A stretch of 13,257 nt of DNA from an uncultured Acetobacteraceae bacterium (GCA_943912335.1 CALTUD010000050.1:1-13257), one strand, 5' to 3'. Shown: positions 1 through 7,509, counted from the first letter of the stretch. Notes: generated by a model from the sequence alone, not told the origin. Numbers and translations: made by a program.

Positions 1-70
1 GCATGGCCTGTCCCACGCGGCCGCAGCCGACGAGCAGGAGAGGGGGGATCGGCGCCTTGGTGTCGGACAC
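1..70 (-). CDS. proC: Pyrroline-5-carboxylate reductase, N-terminal fragment (runs off left edge)
   Basis: Only the first 23 codons are in the window, starting at GTG (70..68): VSDTKAPIPP then LLLVGCGRVGQAM. The hydrophobic strand followed by GCGRVG is the start of the Rossmann NADPH-binding fold, in the form (LxGxGxM/V) typical of ProC, which reduces pyrroline-5-carboxylate to proline in the cytoplasm. The start is chosen because GAGAGG lies 8 bases upstream; that site overlaps the last codons of ybjN, whose stop is 5 bases before the GTG, so the two genes are probably co-transcribed. From the sequence alone another Rossmann dehydrogenase cannot be excluded, but a ybjN-like neighbour next to proC is a common alphaproteobacterial arrangement (from memory), which raises my confidence. 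Confidence 0.7.
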   Translation of the reverse strand, partial: MSDTKAPIPPLLLVGCGRVGQAM

Positions 71-75
71 GATGT

Positions 76-579
76 TCAGGCCTCTCCCGCACATTCCAGC
101 ATGGCGCATTCCAGCGCTTCCGCCGGGGTCTTGCCGCCCCAGAGCACGAACTGGAACGCCGGATAGAAGCGTTCGCATTCGGTGATGGCAATGTCGACCA
201 TGTCTTCCAGGCTTTCCATCGAGGCGCCCTGGGCCCCGCGCAGGAGCACGGCGTGGCGGAACAGCGGCATGCCGTCATCCGGGTCCATGCCGAAATGGCC
301 GATCCACAAACGTTCGTTGGCCAGAGCCAGCAGTTCGAACAGGGCGCGTCGCTGTCCCGGCGGCACCTTCAGGTCGAAGGCGCAGGTGAAGTGCATCGCG
401 CTGATCTCGTTCGACCAGGAGAAATAAAGCCCGTAATCGCACCATTTGCCCGGCGCTTCCGCCGCCATTTCGGTGTCGTTGCGACGATCGAAGGCCCATT
501 CGTAGCCGCCGACGATCTGTTCCATCAGATCGAGCGGATTGGCGGAGGGCTGGCTGATATGGGTGTCGACAGCAGGCAT
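76..579 (-). CDS. YbjN domain-containing protein
   Basis: A 167-residue, acidic, cytoplasmic protein with no signal peptide or membrane segment. It matches the YbjN family (type III secretion chaperone-like fold): an early helix around DLMEQIVGGYEW, alternating strands (WCDYGLYFSWSN, MHFTCAFDLKVP), a helix RRALFELLALANERLWIGHF, and a final helix with ECERFYPAFQFVLWGGKTPAEAL. The family role is poorly defined; E. coli YbjN has been linked to stress and motility regulation, and the fold suggests protein binding rather than catalysis. The ATG at 579 is chosen because GGGGAG lies 7 bases upstream; the frame stays open to a GTG at 672, but that extension has no ribosome site. It is followed after 5 bases by proC on the same strand. 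Confidence 0.85.
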   Translation of the reverse strand: MPAVDTHISQPSANPLDLMEQIVGGYEWAFDRRNDTEMAAEAPGKWCDYGLYFSWSNEISAMHFTCAFDLKVPPGQRRALFELLALANERLWIGHFGMDPDDGMPLFRHAVLLRGAQGASMESLEDMVDIAITECERFYPAFQFVLWGGKTPAEALECAMLECAGEA

Positions 580-879
580 GGTGGGCTCCCCGGCGATGGA
601 GGTCAGCCCGGACGCATGGTCCGGACCCCTTGTGTCTGCAAACCAGGTCCCGCCCCAGGACCGAACCGACACGCCCGTCTCGCCACAGGTCCGTTGCGAA
701 TCAGGCGCCCCGTCTCCTGAATGTTGGACCTACCGGGAGCGTATGGGGGTCAAACCCGCACGGCAAGGGCCGCTGCATCCGCCACGGACGGCGGAGCCTT
801 TCCTTTCGTTACAACCCAACCACCGATCCGCCACGGGCGTTGCGTTGATGGGACGAACGTTCACGAAAGGAACGCCGAC
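580..879. other. Divergent intergenic region between ybjN and the Pro-rich peptide gene
   Basis: About 300 bases between two divergently transcribed genes, so promoters for both must lie here, but I cannot pick a convincing -35/-10 pair on either strand. Visible elements are a 10-bp palindrome GGTCCGGACC (618-627) and an 8-bp palindrome GAACGTTC (855-862) just ahead of the ribosome site of the downstream gene. No RNA gene or convincing ORF was seen. Confidence 0.4.
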
Positions 880-1170
880 ATGCCTGTCACCCGGACTGCC
901 CTGATCGCCGCCCTGGCGCTGGCAGGAAGCATCACCGCCGCCGCGGCCCAGCCCTATGGGCCACCGCCGCCTCCGGGTCCCGCCTACGGCGCCCCGCCTC
1001 CGCCGGCACCGCCGCCGCCCGGACCGGTCTATGGCGGACCGCCGCCTCCACCCCCGCCGGGCGCCTATTACGGGCGTCCGCCGCCGGGCTGGGTCGGACC
1101 GCACTACTACTGGCACGGCCGGCATTGGCATCATCGCCGCTGGTACCACGGCTATTGGCGCTATTACTGA
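880..1170 (+). CDS. Small exported proline-rich, His/Trp/Tyr-rich protein
   Basis: A 96-residue predicted exported protein. Residues 1-24 form a signal peptide (MPVTRTALIAALALAGSITA, then AAAA before QPYG; a probable signal peptidase I site). Residues 25-70 are degenerate repeats of a Tyr-Gly then poly-Pro unit (PYGPPPPPGPAYG, VYGGPPPPPPPGAYYG). The last 25 residues are aromatic and basic (HYYWHGRHWHHRRWYHGYWRYY). The ATG at 880 is chosen because AAAGGA (866-871) precedes it by 8 bases and the signal peptide begins there; the frame is open back to 721 without such support. No enzyme motif is seen. Short exported proteins with such tails are frequent in Acetobacteraceae genomes (recollection). 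The His-rich end could bind metal or the cell wall; function unknown. It lies on the opposite strand to its flanking genes. Confidence 0.75.
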   Translation: MPVTRTALIAALALAGSITAAAAQPYGPPPPPGPAYGAPPPPAPPPPGPVYGGPPPPPPPGAYYGRPPPGWVGPHYYWHGRHWHHRRWYHGYWRYY

Positions 1171-1185
1171 CCGGCAGGACATGAA

Positions 1186-1217
1186 AAAGGCGGGGCGCCC
1201 GGAAGCGCCCCGCCTTT
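1186..1217. terminator. Strong bidirectional rho-independent terminator
   Basis: A perfect 13-bp stem: AAAGGCGGGGCGC (1186-1198) pairs with GCGCCCCGCCTTT (1205-1217) around a 6-base loop (CCGGAA). It is preceded by AAAAA and followed by TTTCCTTT, so U-runs follow the stem on both strands. It lies 15 bases after the stop of the Pro-rich gene and 23 bases after the stop of minus-strand ubiK, and serves both. Confidence 0.9.
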
Positions 1218-1240
1218 CCTTTCGCCGAAGACCGGCCGTG

Positions 1241-1606
1241 TCAGTAGGTGGCGGGCGGCGGTGCGTCGTCGAAGCCGCCTTCCTCCCGCGGCGGCGGACC
1301 GCCCGGGGCGCCGTCCAGGCCGTGCTGGTCGGTCGCCGCATGCGCCGATGCGCCTTCCAGCGCGCTGATGCGGGCTTCCAGCGCGGCGATGCGCGCGTCG
1401 GCATCTTCCTGCTTCTCGCGCGCATTGGCGGCGAGTTCGCTCACCGCTTCGAATTCGTCGCGACGTACCAGCGACAAACGACTCAGCGCCTCGTCCACCC
1501 GGGCGCGGATCAGTGCGCCGAGTTCCTCGCCGATTCCGGTCAGGGCGGAGAACGCGCCGCCGGCCACGCCGGCCATGTCGTCGAAAATCCGCGAACGCTC
1601 GGCCAT
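1241..1606 (-). CDS. ubiK: UbiK-type ubiquinone biosynthesis accessory factor (BMFP/YqiC family)
   Basis: A 121-residue protein. The N-terminal half is an amphipathic helix (MAERSRIFDDMAGVAGGAFSAL), followed by the family block SRLSLVRRDEFEAV and a coiled coil (ADARIAALEARISALEG), the usual BMFP order; the C-terminal Pro/Gly/acidic tail is variable. E. coli UbiK is 96 residues, trimerises through the coiled coil, and helps the Ubi complex in aerobic ubiquinone synthesis, with membrane-interacting and fusion-promoting activity. Quinone supply would matter to an organism with a quinone-linked lactate dehydrogenase, also in this window. The ATG at 1606 is preferred (GGAGAA 6 bases upstream); an in-frame ATG at 1642 overlaps the predicted -10 box and is rejected. 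It is divergent from hldD. Confidence 0.87.
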   Translation of the reverse strand: MAERSRIFDDMAGVAGGAFSALTGIGEELGALIRARVDEALSRLSLVRRDEFEAVSELAANAREKQEDADARIAALEARISALEGASAHAATDQHGLDGAPGGPPPREEGGFDDAPPPATY

Positions 1607-1639
1607 GATGCTTCTCCAGGGTTTGGGATCGTCCGAACT

Positions 1640-1668
1640 CATATGGCGTCGGCGAGGCATCATGTCAC
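1640..1668 (-). promoter_or_regulatory. Candidate sigma70-type promoter for ubiK
   Basis: On the minus strand GTGACA (1668-1663) is followed after exactly 17 bases by CATATG (1645-1640). The -35 matches TTGACA at five of six positions; the -10 is weaker. Predicted transcription would begin near 1633, giving a leader of about 26 bases that contains the GGAGAA ribosome site. The prs promoter in this window has the same GTGACA-17 layout. Confidence 0.45.
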
Positions 1669-1705
1669 CCGCTGCCCCTCTCCACTGACCGTCCGGGCGC
1701 CGCCG

Positions 1706-1725
1706 GGGTGGCGCTGTCGCCACCC
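1706..1725. promoter_or_regulatory. Inverted repeat in the ubiK-hldD divergent region (possible operator)
   Basis: GGGTGGCG (1706-1713), CTGT, CGCCACCC (1718-1725): a perfect 8-bp inverted repeat with a 4-base centre. It covers the expected -35 region of the hldD promoter and lies about 40 bases upstream of the ubiK -35. There is no U-run, so a terminator is unlikely; dyad binding by a regulator is the simplest reading. Confidence 0.4.
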
Positions 1726-1739
1726 GCTCCCGAGCCCTT

Positions 1740-1745
1740 TATAAG
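1740..1745 (+). promoter_or_regulatory. Candidate -10 box for a leaderless hldD transcript
   Basis: TATAAG (5/6 to TATAAT) ends 6 bases before the hldD ATG at 1752, so transcription would start at or next to the A of the ATG. No Shine-Dalgarno-like sequence is found in the 30 bases before the ATG, consistent with leaderless initiation. No good -35 is seen; that position is occupied by the inverted repeat. Confidence 0.4.
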
Positions 1746-1751
1746 CGCCGC

Positions 1752-2732
1752 ATGATCGTGCTCACCGGCGGCGCCGGCTTCATCGGCTCGTGTTTCAACG
1801 CGGTTCTGCAGAAGCGGAAACGGGCGGTCGCGATCGTCGACCGGCTCGGTTCGGAGGGGAAATGGCGCAATCTGGCGCAGTTCCCGCCGCAATATCTGGT
1901 GCCGCCGGAAGAGCTGGACGTGTTTCTCGCCGACAGCCCGCAACCGGTCGAGGCGGTGGTGCATCTGGGTGCGATCAGCGAAACCACGGCGCGCGACGGC
2001 GATCTGGTCTGGCGCACCAATGTCGCGTTGTCGCAATCCTTGTGGCGCTGGTGCGCGCGCAACGGCGTGCCGTTCCTGTATGCGTCCTCCGCTGCGACCT
2101 ACGGCGCCGCGGACGGGATCGAGGCGTTCTCGGACGCGCCCGACCGGCTCGGTGCGTTGCGTCCGTTGAACCTCTACGGCTGGTCCAAGCACAGTTTCGA
2201 TCTGTGGGTGCAGCGCGAACTGGCCGAAGGCCGCGCCGCGCCGCCGCAATGGGCCGGCTTGAAGTTCTTCAACGTCTACGGCCCGAACGAGAACCACAAG
2301 GGCAACATGATCTCGGTCGTGAAGGTGAAGCACGACGAGATCCTGGCCGGGCATCCGGCGAAACTGTTCCGGTCCGACCGGGAGGGTCTGGCCGACGGCG
2401 CGCAGGCGCGCGACTTCATCTGGGTCGGCGACGTGGTGGACGTTCTGTGCTGGCTGCTGGACACGCCGTCGGCGAGCGGGTTGTTCAATCTCGGCACGGG
2501 CGTGGCGCGCACCTATCTCGACCTGGCCCATGCCGTGTGCGACGCGAACGGCCTGCCGCGACGGGTCGAGTTCATCGACATGCCGAAGGCGCTGCAGGGC
2601 CAGTATCAAAGCTTCACCCAGGCCGACATGCGCCGCCTGCGCGATGCCGGCTATCCCGGGCAGTTCACCGCGCTGGAAGAAGGCGTGCGGCGCTACGTCG
2701 CTCTTCTGCGCGACGACGCGCCGTTCTCTTGA
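1752..2732 (+). CDS. hldD: ADP-L-glycero-D-manno-heptose 6-epimerase
   Basis: A 326-residue extended short-chain dehydrogenase/reductase, near the usual family length. It epimerises ADP-D-glycero-manno-heptose to the L-glycero form used in the LPS inner core, in the cytoplasm with NADP. Motifs in order: nucleotide-binding GGAGFIGS (6-13); SSAATYG (112-118); YGWSK (142-146, the SDR Tyr-Lys pair); the HldD signature FFNVYGPNENHKGNM (172-186), with K183 equivalent to the second catalytic Lys of the E. coli enzyme; QARDFIWVGDVVDV (218-231); and QYQSFTQADMRRL (284-296). The last, with the HKG motif, separates HldD from GalE and other sugar epimerases. It heads a plus-strand set; lgt starts 28 bases downstream. 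The start has no ribosome site (see the -10 entry). Confidence 0.92.
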   Translation: MIVLTGGAGFIGSCFNAVLQKRKRAVAIVDRLGSEGKWRNLAQFPPQYLVPPEELDVFLADSPQPVEAVVHLGAISETTARDGDLVWRTNVALSQSLWRWCARNGVPFLYASSAATYGAADGIEAFSDAPDRLGALRPLNLYGWSKHSFDLWVQRELAEGRAAPPQWAGLKFFNVYGPNENHKGNMISVVKVKHDEILAGHPAKLFRSDREGLADGAQARDFIWVGDVVDVLCWLLDTPSASGLFNLGTGVARTYLDLAHAVCDANGLPRRVEFIDMPKALQGQYQSFTQADMRRLRDAGYPGQFTALEEGVRRYVALLRDDAPFS

Positions 2733-2760
2733 CCCGATCCCGCCAGGAAGCGTTCCGCCG

Positions 2761-3603
2761 ATGATCCCCGTTCTCGTGTTTCCGGAATTCGACCCGGTGC
2801 TGGTGCATCTGGGGCCGCTGGCGATTCGCTGGTATGCGCTGGCCTATATCGTCGCCCTGGTGGTGGGTTGGCGTTTGATGCGCCGCCTGGTGCTGCGCGC
2901 GCCGCAGGTCGCCACACAGCTCCAGGTGGACGATTTCCTCACCTGGGCCACGCTCGGCGTGGTTCTGGGCGGCCGGCTCGGCTACATCCTGTTCTATCAG
3001 CCCTCGCTGTATCTCGCCCATCCGGCCTCGGCGCTCGAGCTGTGGCATGGGGGCATGAGTTTCCATGGCGGCATGCTCGGCGTGGTGACGGCGCTGCTGC
3101 TCTACACGCGCAAACACCGGATCAACTTCCTCGGTTTTGCCGACCGCGTCGCGGTGGTGGTGCCGATCGGGCTGGGGCTCGGACGCTGCGCCAATTTCAT
3201 CAACGGTGAACTCTGGGGGCGTCCGGCCCCGGCTTCCCTGCCCTGGGCGATGATCTTTCCCCGCGTGGACAACATCCCTCGCCATCCCAGCGAACTCTAC
3301 GAGGCGCTGCTGGAGGGGGTGGTTCTGTTGATCGTGATGGCGTTGTTCGCCAGGCACCGTTCCGTGCGCGAGCGCGCCGGGCTGCTAAGCGGCATCTTCC
3401 TGCTCGGCTATGCCATTCTGCGCGCTTTCTGCGAGCATTTCCGCCAGCCGGATGCGTTCCTGAACTATCTCGCCTTCGGCACCACCATGGGCCAGCTTCT
3501 CTGCATCCCGATGGCGATCGCCGGCATTGTGCTGATCCTGTATGCCCGCCGTGCGCCGGTGCTGCGGCCGATCGTGCTGCCGCCGCCGTCGGAGCCGGCT
3601 TGA
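2761..3603 (+). CDS. lgt: Prolipoprotein diacylglyceryl transferase
   Basis: A 280-residue polytopic inner-membrane enzyme, normal length for Lgt, with about seven hydrophobic segments. It transfers diacylglycerol from phosphatidylglycerol to the lipobox Cys of prolipoproteins, the first step of lipoprotein maturation. Signatures: WHGGMSFHGGMLG (96-107, including His102, equivalent to essential H103 of E. coli); GLGLGRCANFINGELWG (137-153), the Lgt signature with the essential Arg and Asn; RHPSELYEALLEG (174-186); and RAFCEHFRQPD (221-231). The ATG at 2761 is preceded by AGGAAG. The stop overlaps the TTG start of the next gene by 4 bases. The last gene of the same run encodes a lipoprotein, a likely Lgt substrate. 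Confidence 0.95.
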   Translation: MIPVLVFPEFDPVLVHLGPLAIRWYALAYIVALVVGWRLMRRLVLRAPQVATQLQVDDFLTWATLGVVLGGRLGYILFYQPSLYLAHPASALELWHGGMSFHGGMLGVVTALLLYTRKHRINFLGFADRVAVVVPIGLGLGRCANFINGELWGRPAPASLPWAMIFPRVDNIPRHPSELYEALLEGVVLLIVMALFARHRSVRERAGLLSGIFLLGYAILRAFCEHFRQPDAFLNYLAFGTTMGQLLCIPMAIAGIVLILYARRAPVLRPIVLPPPSEPA

Positions 3604-4646
3604 GCGACGCGTCGCCTGCTCCGGCGGAGCGGCTCGACCGCTTCATGGCGCGGGCCAATGCGGCCTATTACGCCGGGCGCGACCCGTTCGCCGATTTCAT
3701 CACGGCACCGGAGATCGCGCAGGTCTTCGGCGAGCTGATCGGCGCCTGGGCCGCGGTGTGCTGGCAGGGGATGGGTCGTCCCGATCCGGTGCTGTTCTGC
3801 GAGGCGGGACCCGGCCGTGGCACGCTGATGGCCGATGCGCTGCGTCTCGCCGCCCGCGTCGCGCCCGATTTCCGCGCCGCCCTGCGCGTGCATCTGGTGG
3901 AAACCTCGCCGCGCCTGCGCGCGATCCAGGCGGACGCGCTCGCGGGCGCCGATCCGGACTGGCACGACACGGTCGACACCATCCCCGACGGGCCGATGAT
4001 CCTGATCGGCAACGAGTTCCTGGACGCCTTGCCGATCCGTCAGATGGTCTGGACCCCGGCCGACGGCTGGCGCGAGCGCTTCGTGCGCGATGGCGGCTTC
4101 GTGCTGGAACCGGCGGACGCGCCGCCGCCCGGAGCGGCTCCGGTCGTGGCGGGGCAGGTGGTGGAATTCTCCGAACCGGCGCGGGCGATCGTGGCCGCGC
4201 TCGCGCGTCGCGTCGCCGCCGGGCCGGGTGCGGTTCTGCTGCTGGATTACGGGCCGGACCGTCCCGGTAACGGCGACACCCTGCAGGCACTGCGCGACGG
4301 CCGTCCCGCGCCGCCCCTGGATGCGCCGGGCGAGGCCGATCTCACTGCCCATGTGGATTTCCCCGCCTTGCGCGCCATCGCGCTGGCGGAAGGCGCCGCG
4401 GTCTGGGGGCCGGAAAGCCAGGGCGCGTTCTTGTCCGCGCTCGGCTTGTTCCAGCGCACCGAGCGTCTGGCCCGGAACCAGCCGCCGGAACAGGCGCGCG
4501 CGCTCGTGGATGCGGCGCACCGTCTGGCCGCGCCCGACCGCATGGGGCAGTTGTTCAAGGCGATGGCGCTGTGTCATCCGTCCATGGGCGTGTCGCCCGG
4601 CTTTTCCCCACCCCGATCGACCCAGGAGGATGGCGTTCGTGCCTGA
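3600..4646 (+). CDS. SAM-dependent methyltransferase, MidA/NDUFAF7 family (DUF185)
   Basis: A 348-residue protein of the Methyltransf_28 family. Hallmarks: ANAAYYAGRDPFADFITAPE (19-38) and QVFGELIGAW (41-50), the family N-terminal block; FCEAGPGRGTLMADALR (66-82), the SAM-binding motif I; HLVETSPRLRAIQ; and NEFLDALPIRQ (138-148). The mitochondrial member NDUFAF7/MidA methylates an Arg of the 49-kDa (NDUFS2) subunit of complex I during assembly; bacterial members sit next to lgt and pgeF in many alphaproteobacteria, and their substrate is largely unknown. The start is TTG at 3600, inside TTGA with the lgt stop, with GGAG (3591-3594) 5 bases before it, implying coupled translation; an internal ATG at 3645 would remove the first family residues. 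The end overlaps the pgeF start by 8 bases. Confidence 0.87.
   Translation: MSDASPAPAERLDRFMARANAAYYAGRDPFADFITAPEIAQVFGELIGAWAAVCWQGMGRPDPVLFCEAGPGRGTLMADALRLAARVAPDFRAALRVHLVETSPRLRAIQADALAGADPDWHDTVDTIPDGPMILIGNEFLDALPIRQMVWTPADGWRERFVRDGGFVLEPADAPPPGAAPVVAGQVVEFSEPARAIVAALARRVAAGPGAVLLLDYGPDRPGNGDTLQALRDGRPAPPLDAPGEADLTAHVDFPALRAIALAEGAAVWGPESQGAFLSALGLFQRTERLARNQPPEQARALVDAAHRLAAPDRMGQLFKAMALCHPSMGVSPGFSPPRSTQEDGVRA
4624..4629 (+). promoter_or_regulatory. Shine-Dalgarno AGGAGG that decides the pgeF start
   Basis: A full AGGAGG directly abuts the ATG at 4630 (spacing 0), too close for efficient initiation, but is 9 bases from the in-frame GTG at 4639. The GTG is therefore the better start. 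Confidence 0.6.
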
Positions 4647-5451
4647 CCCCAGCGCTCTTCTCGATCCCCTTCTCGCCCCGCTTATCGACGACGTGCTGCG
4701 CCCGTGTCCGCACGGCTTCTTCACCCGTCTCGGCGGTGTGTCGGAGGGACCGTTCGCGAGCCTGAACTGTTCCGTCACCAGCGGCGACGCGCCGGAAGCC
4801 CTGCGCGAGAACCGGCGCCGTGTGGCGCACGCGGTGGGTGTGGCGCCGGAGCGGCTTCTGGGCGTGACCCAGGTGCATGGCGATGCCGTGATCACTGTGG
4901 TTGAGCCCTGGGCCCCGGGGGAGGGCGGCCGTGCCGATGCGATGGTGACGAACCGGCCCGGCCTCGCGCTGGGCGTGATCACCGCCGATTGCGCGCCTGT
5001 CCTGTTCGCGGATGTGGCGCGCAACGTGGTGGGCGCCGCCCATGCCGGCTGGCGCGGCGCGGTCGGCGGCGTGCTGGAACGCACGCTGGATGCCATGCAG
5101 GCGCTGGGGGCCGAGATCGGGCAGGTACGCGCAGTGATCGGGCCGTGCATCGGCCAGCCCAGCTACGAGGTCGGCCCCGATCTGCGCAACGCGGTTCTGG
5201 CCGCCGGCACGACGGAGGCGGAGCGGTTCTTCCGGCCCGGCAAGGGCGATCGTTTCTTCTTCGATCTGGCCGGCTATTGCGTGTCGCGGCTGCGCGAGGC
5301 CGGTGTCGGCTCGGTGCATGCGCTCCGCCGCGACACGCTGGCCGAGCCCGACCTGTTCTTCTCCCATCGCCGCCGCACGCTCGCGGGCGGCGGCCCGATC
5401 GGCCACCAGATCTCCGTGATCGCGGCCGCTCCCGAACGGACCCATCCATGA
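4639..5451 (+). CDS. pgeF: Peptidoglycan editing factor PgeF / purine nucleoside phosphorylase (DUF152, Cu-oxidase_4)
   Basis: A 270-residue member of the YfiH/LACC1 (FAMIN) family. Motifs: HGFFTRLGGVSEGPFASLN (25-43); VTQVHG (76-81) with metal ligand H80; ADAMVTN (99-105); TADCAPVLF (115-123) with C118; AHAGWRG (134-140) with H135; and IGPCIG (167-172). The His-Cys-His set that binds zinc in this fold is complete. Family members act on purine nucleosides (adenosine deaminase, phosphorylase), and E. coli YfiH is reported to prevent mis-incorporation of L-Ser into peptidoglycan precursors; which role applies here is not visible. The GTG start at 4639 is chosen from the AGGAGG spacing; an ATG at 4630 would add three residues. 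It overlaps the methyltransferase by 8 bases and the lipoprotein gene by 4 (ATGA), indicating a tightly coupled operon. Confidence 0.92.
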   Translation: MPDPSALLDPLLAPLIDDVLRPCPHGFFTRLGGVSEGPFASLNCSVTSGDAPEALRENRRRVAHAVGVAPERLLGVTQVHGDAVITVVEPWAPGEGGRADAMVTNRPGLALGVITADCAPVLFADVARNVVGAAHAGWRGAVGGVLERTLDAMQALGAEIGQVRAVIGPCIGQPSYEVGPDLRNAVLAAGTTEAERFFRPGKGDRFFFDLAGYCVSRLREAGVGSVHALRRDTLAEPDLFFSHRRRTLAGGGPIGHQISVIAAAPERTHP

Positions 5452-6446
5452 TCCGCCTGAATCGCCCGTTCTCCGCGCTCGCCCTTCTCGGCACGGTGTG
5501 TCTGGCGGGATGCGGCGATCTGCCGCAGCCTTTCGCCGGCAATCCGGGTGCCGCCGCCCTGCGTCTGGCCGCACCGCCGCCGCCGCGTCTCGATGTCCCG
5601 ACGCCGGGCGGGGCGTTGCTGGCCGATGGCGAAGCCGCGTCCTGGACCAAGGCGCTGGTGGCCGGGTTGTTGACGCACGAGGTTCCGGCCGTGGCGCAGC
5701 CGCGCCGTCGCAACGACTGGTCGGTGACGGTGACGGCGCGGACCGATGGCGCGGCCGTGGTGCCGCATTACGCCATCGTCGGCCCGAACGGACGCGTGCG
5801 CGCCGAGCGCGACGGCGCGCCCGTGCCGGCGGCGCAATGGGCCTCCGCCGATCCGGCCATGCTTTCCGCGAACGCCCGGGCCGCGGCGGACGACATCAAC
5901 GCCATGCTGATCGATTTGCAGGCCAAGGCGGCGCAGACCGATCCCAACAGCCTGTTGAACCGTTCGACGCGGATCTGGCTCACCGGGGTGACCGGCGCGC
6001 CCGGCAACGGCAATGCCGAGCTGGCCGAGCAGATGCGGGCCCTGCTGCCGGACGAGCACGACACGTTGCAGACCGACGAGGCGCATGCGGATTATCTGGT
6101 GTCCGGCCAGGTGACGGTCAGCAAGCCGTTCAACGGCGTGCAGCATGTGGAGATCGTCTGGACCGTGACGCGCACGGTGGTGGGCAGCGGCGGGCGTCCG
6201 GCGCACGAGGCCGGCAAGGCGACGCAGCTGCACGATCTTCCGGCCCATTCGCTCGATGGCGCCTGGGGCGACGTGGCCATCGCCGCCGCCACCGAGGCGG
6301 CCGGCGGCGTTCGTGAGGTGATCAGCAACAACGAGGGCCGCGCGAAGCCCCGCCAGAGCGGCACGAAATCGCCGGATGGCCCGCTGGTGAACCAGCCTCT
6401 GGCCGCGCCGCCGAGCGACGCCCTGCCACCGCCGCCGAAGGCATGA
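5448..6446 (+). CDS. Predicted lipoprotein of unknown function
   Basis: A 332-residue protein beginning with a lipoprotein signal peptide: basic MIRLNR, hydrophobic FSALALLGTV, then the lipobox LAGC with Cys at residue 22. The following residues are G and D; Asp at +2 would favour inner-membrane retention by the enterobacterial Lol rule, but D is at +3 here. A Pro-rich linker (APPPPPRLDVPTPGG) follows, then a domain of alternating strands including WSVTVTARTDGAAVVPHYAIV and DYLVSGQVTVSKPFNGVQHVEIVWTV (written here only as landmarks), and a disordered Pro-rich end (PLAAPPSDALPPPPKA). I do not recognise the family; the pattern suggests a periplasmic binding or assembly protein rather than an enzyme. 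It starts at ATGA overlapping pgeF and is in the same run as lgt. Confidence 0.82.
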   Translation: MIRLNRPFSALALLGTVCLAGCGDLPQPFAGNPGAAALRLAAPPPPRLDVPTPGGALLADGEAASWTKALVAGLLTHEVPAVAQPRRRNDWSVTVTARTDGAAVVPHYAIVGPNGRVRAERDGAPVPAAQWASADPAMLSANARAAADDINAMLIDLQAKAAQTDPNSLLNRSTRIWLTGVTGAPGNGNAELAEQMRALLPDEHDTLQTDEAHADYLVSGQVTVSKPFNGVQHVEIVWTVTRTVVGSGGRPAHEAGKATQLHDLPAHSLDGAWGDVAIAAATEAAGGVREVISNNEGRAKPRQSGTKSPDGPLVNQPLAAPPSDALPPPPKA

Positions 6447-6490
6447 CGCCCGTGCGTGCCGGCCAGGATGTCCTTCCCACGATCCGGTGC

Positions 6491-6519
6491 GTGACAGAAA
6501 TTAGACGGGTTGCTAGAAG
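6491..6519 (+). promoter_or_regulatory. Candidate sigma70-type promoter for prs
   Basis: GTGACA (6491-6496), 17 bases, TAGAAG (6514-6519). The -35 is 5/6 and the -10 is 4/6 to consensus with ideal spacing; transcription would start near 6526, giving a leader of about 50 bases. The 130-base gap after the lipoprotein gene and this promoter suggest prs can be transcribed independently. No clear terminator precedes it, so read-through from the upstream operon is possible. Confidence 0.5.
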
Positions 6520-6576
6520 GCGGCGGCCTCGCCGCCGGCACCCGACCGGCCGGTTCGGGCCGCCGCGGAGCCGCAC

Positions 6577-7509
<933 letters not shown>

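Noticed and set aside
580..672. N-terminal extension of the ybjN product to a GTG at 672
   Set aside because: No ribosome site at 672 and a poor fit to the family, whereas ATG 579 has GGGGAG at ideal spacing.
730..800. tRNA-like stretch (GGGGGTCAAACCCGC resembling a T-arm)
   Set aside because: No TTC at the start of the loop and no acceptor or anticodon stem can be formed around it.
855..873. LexA (SOS) box: two GAAC words and one GTTC before the Pro-rich gene
   Set aside because: Alphaproteobacterial LexA sites need direct GTTC repeats 7 bases apart; the direct GAAC spacing here is 11.
956..1744. 262-codon plus-strand frame across the Pro-rich gene and ubiK
   Set aside because: Crosses a strong terminator and runs antisense to ubiK, which has clear family motifs; the product is Arg-rich noise.
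3465..5150. Long open frame on the minus strand (561 codons)
   Set aside because: Antisense shadow of the methyltransferase and pgeF, Arg/His-rich with no motif.
6519..6536. GC-rich hairpin (GGCGGCG / CGCCGCC) before prs as a terminator or riboswitch
   Set aside because: No U-run follows, it straddles the predicted transcription start, and short GC palindromes are frequent at this base composition.
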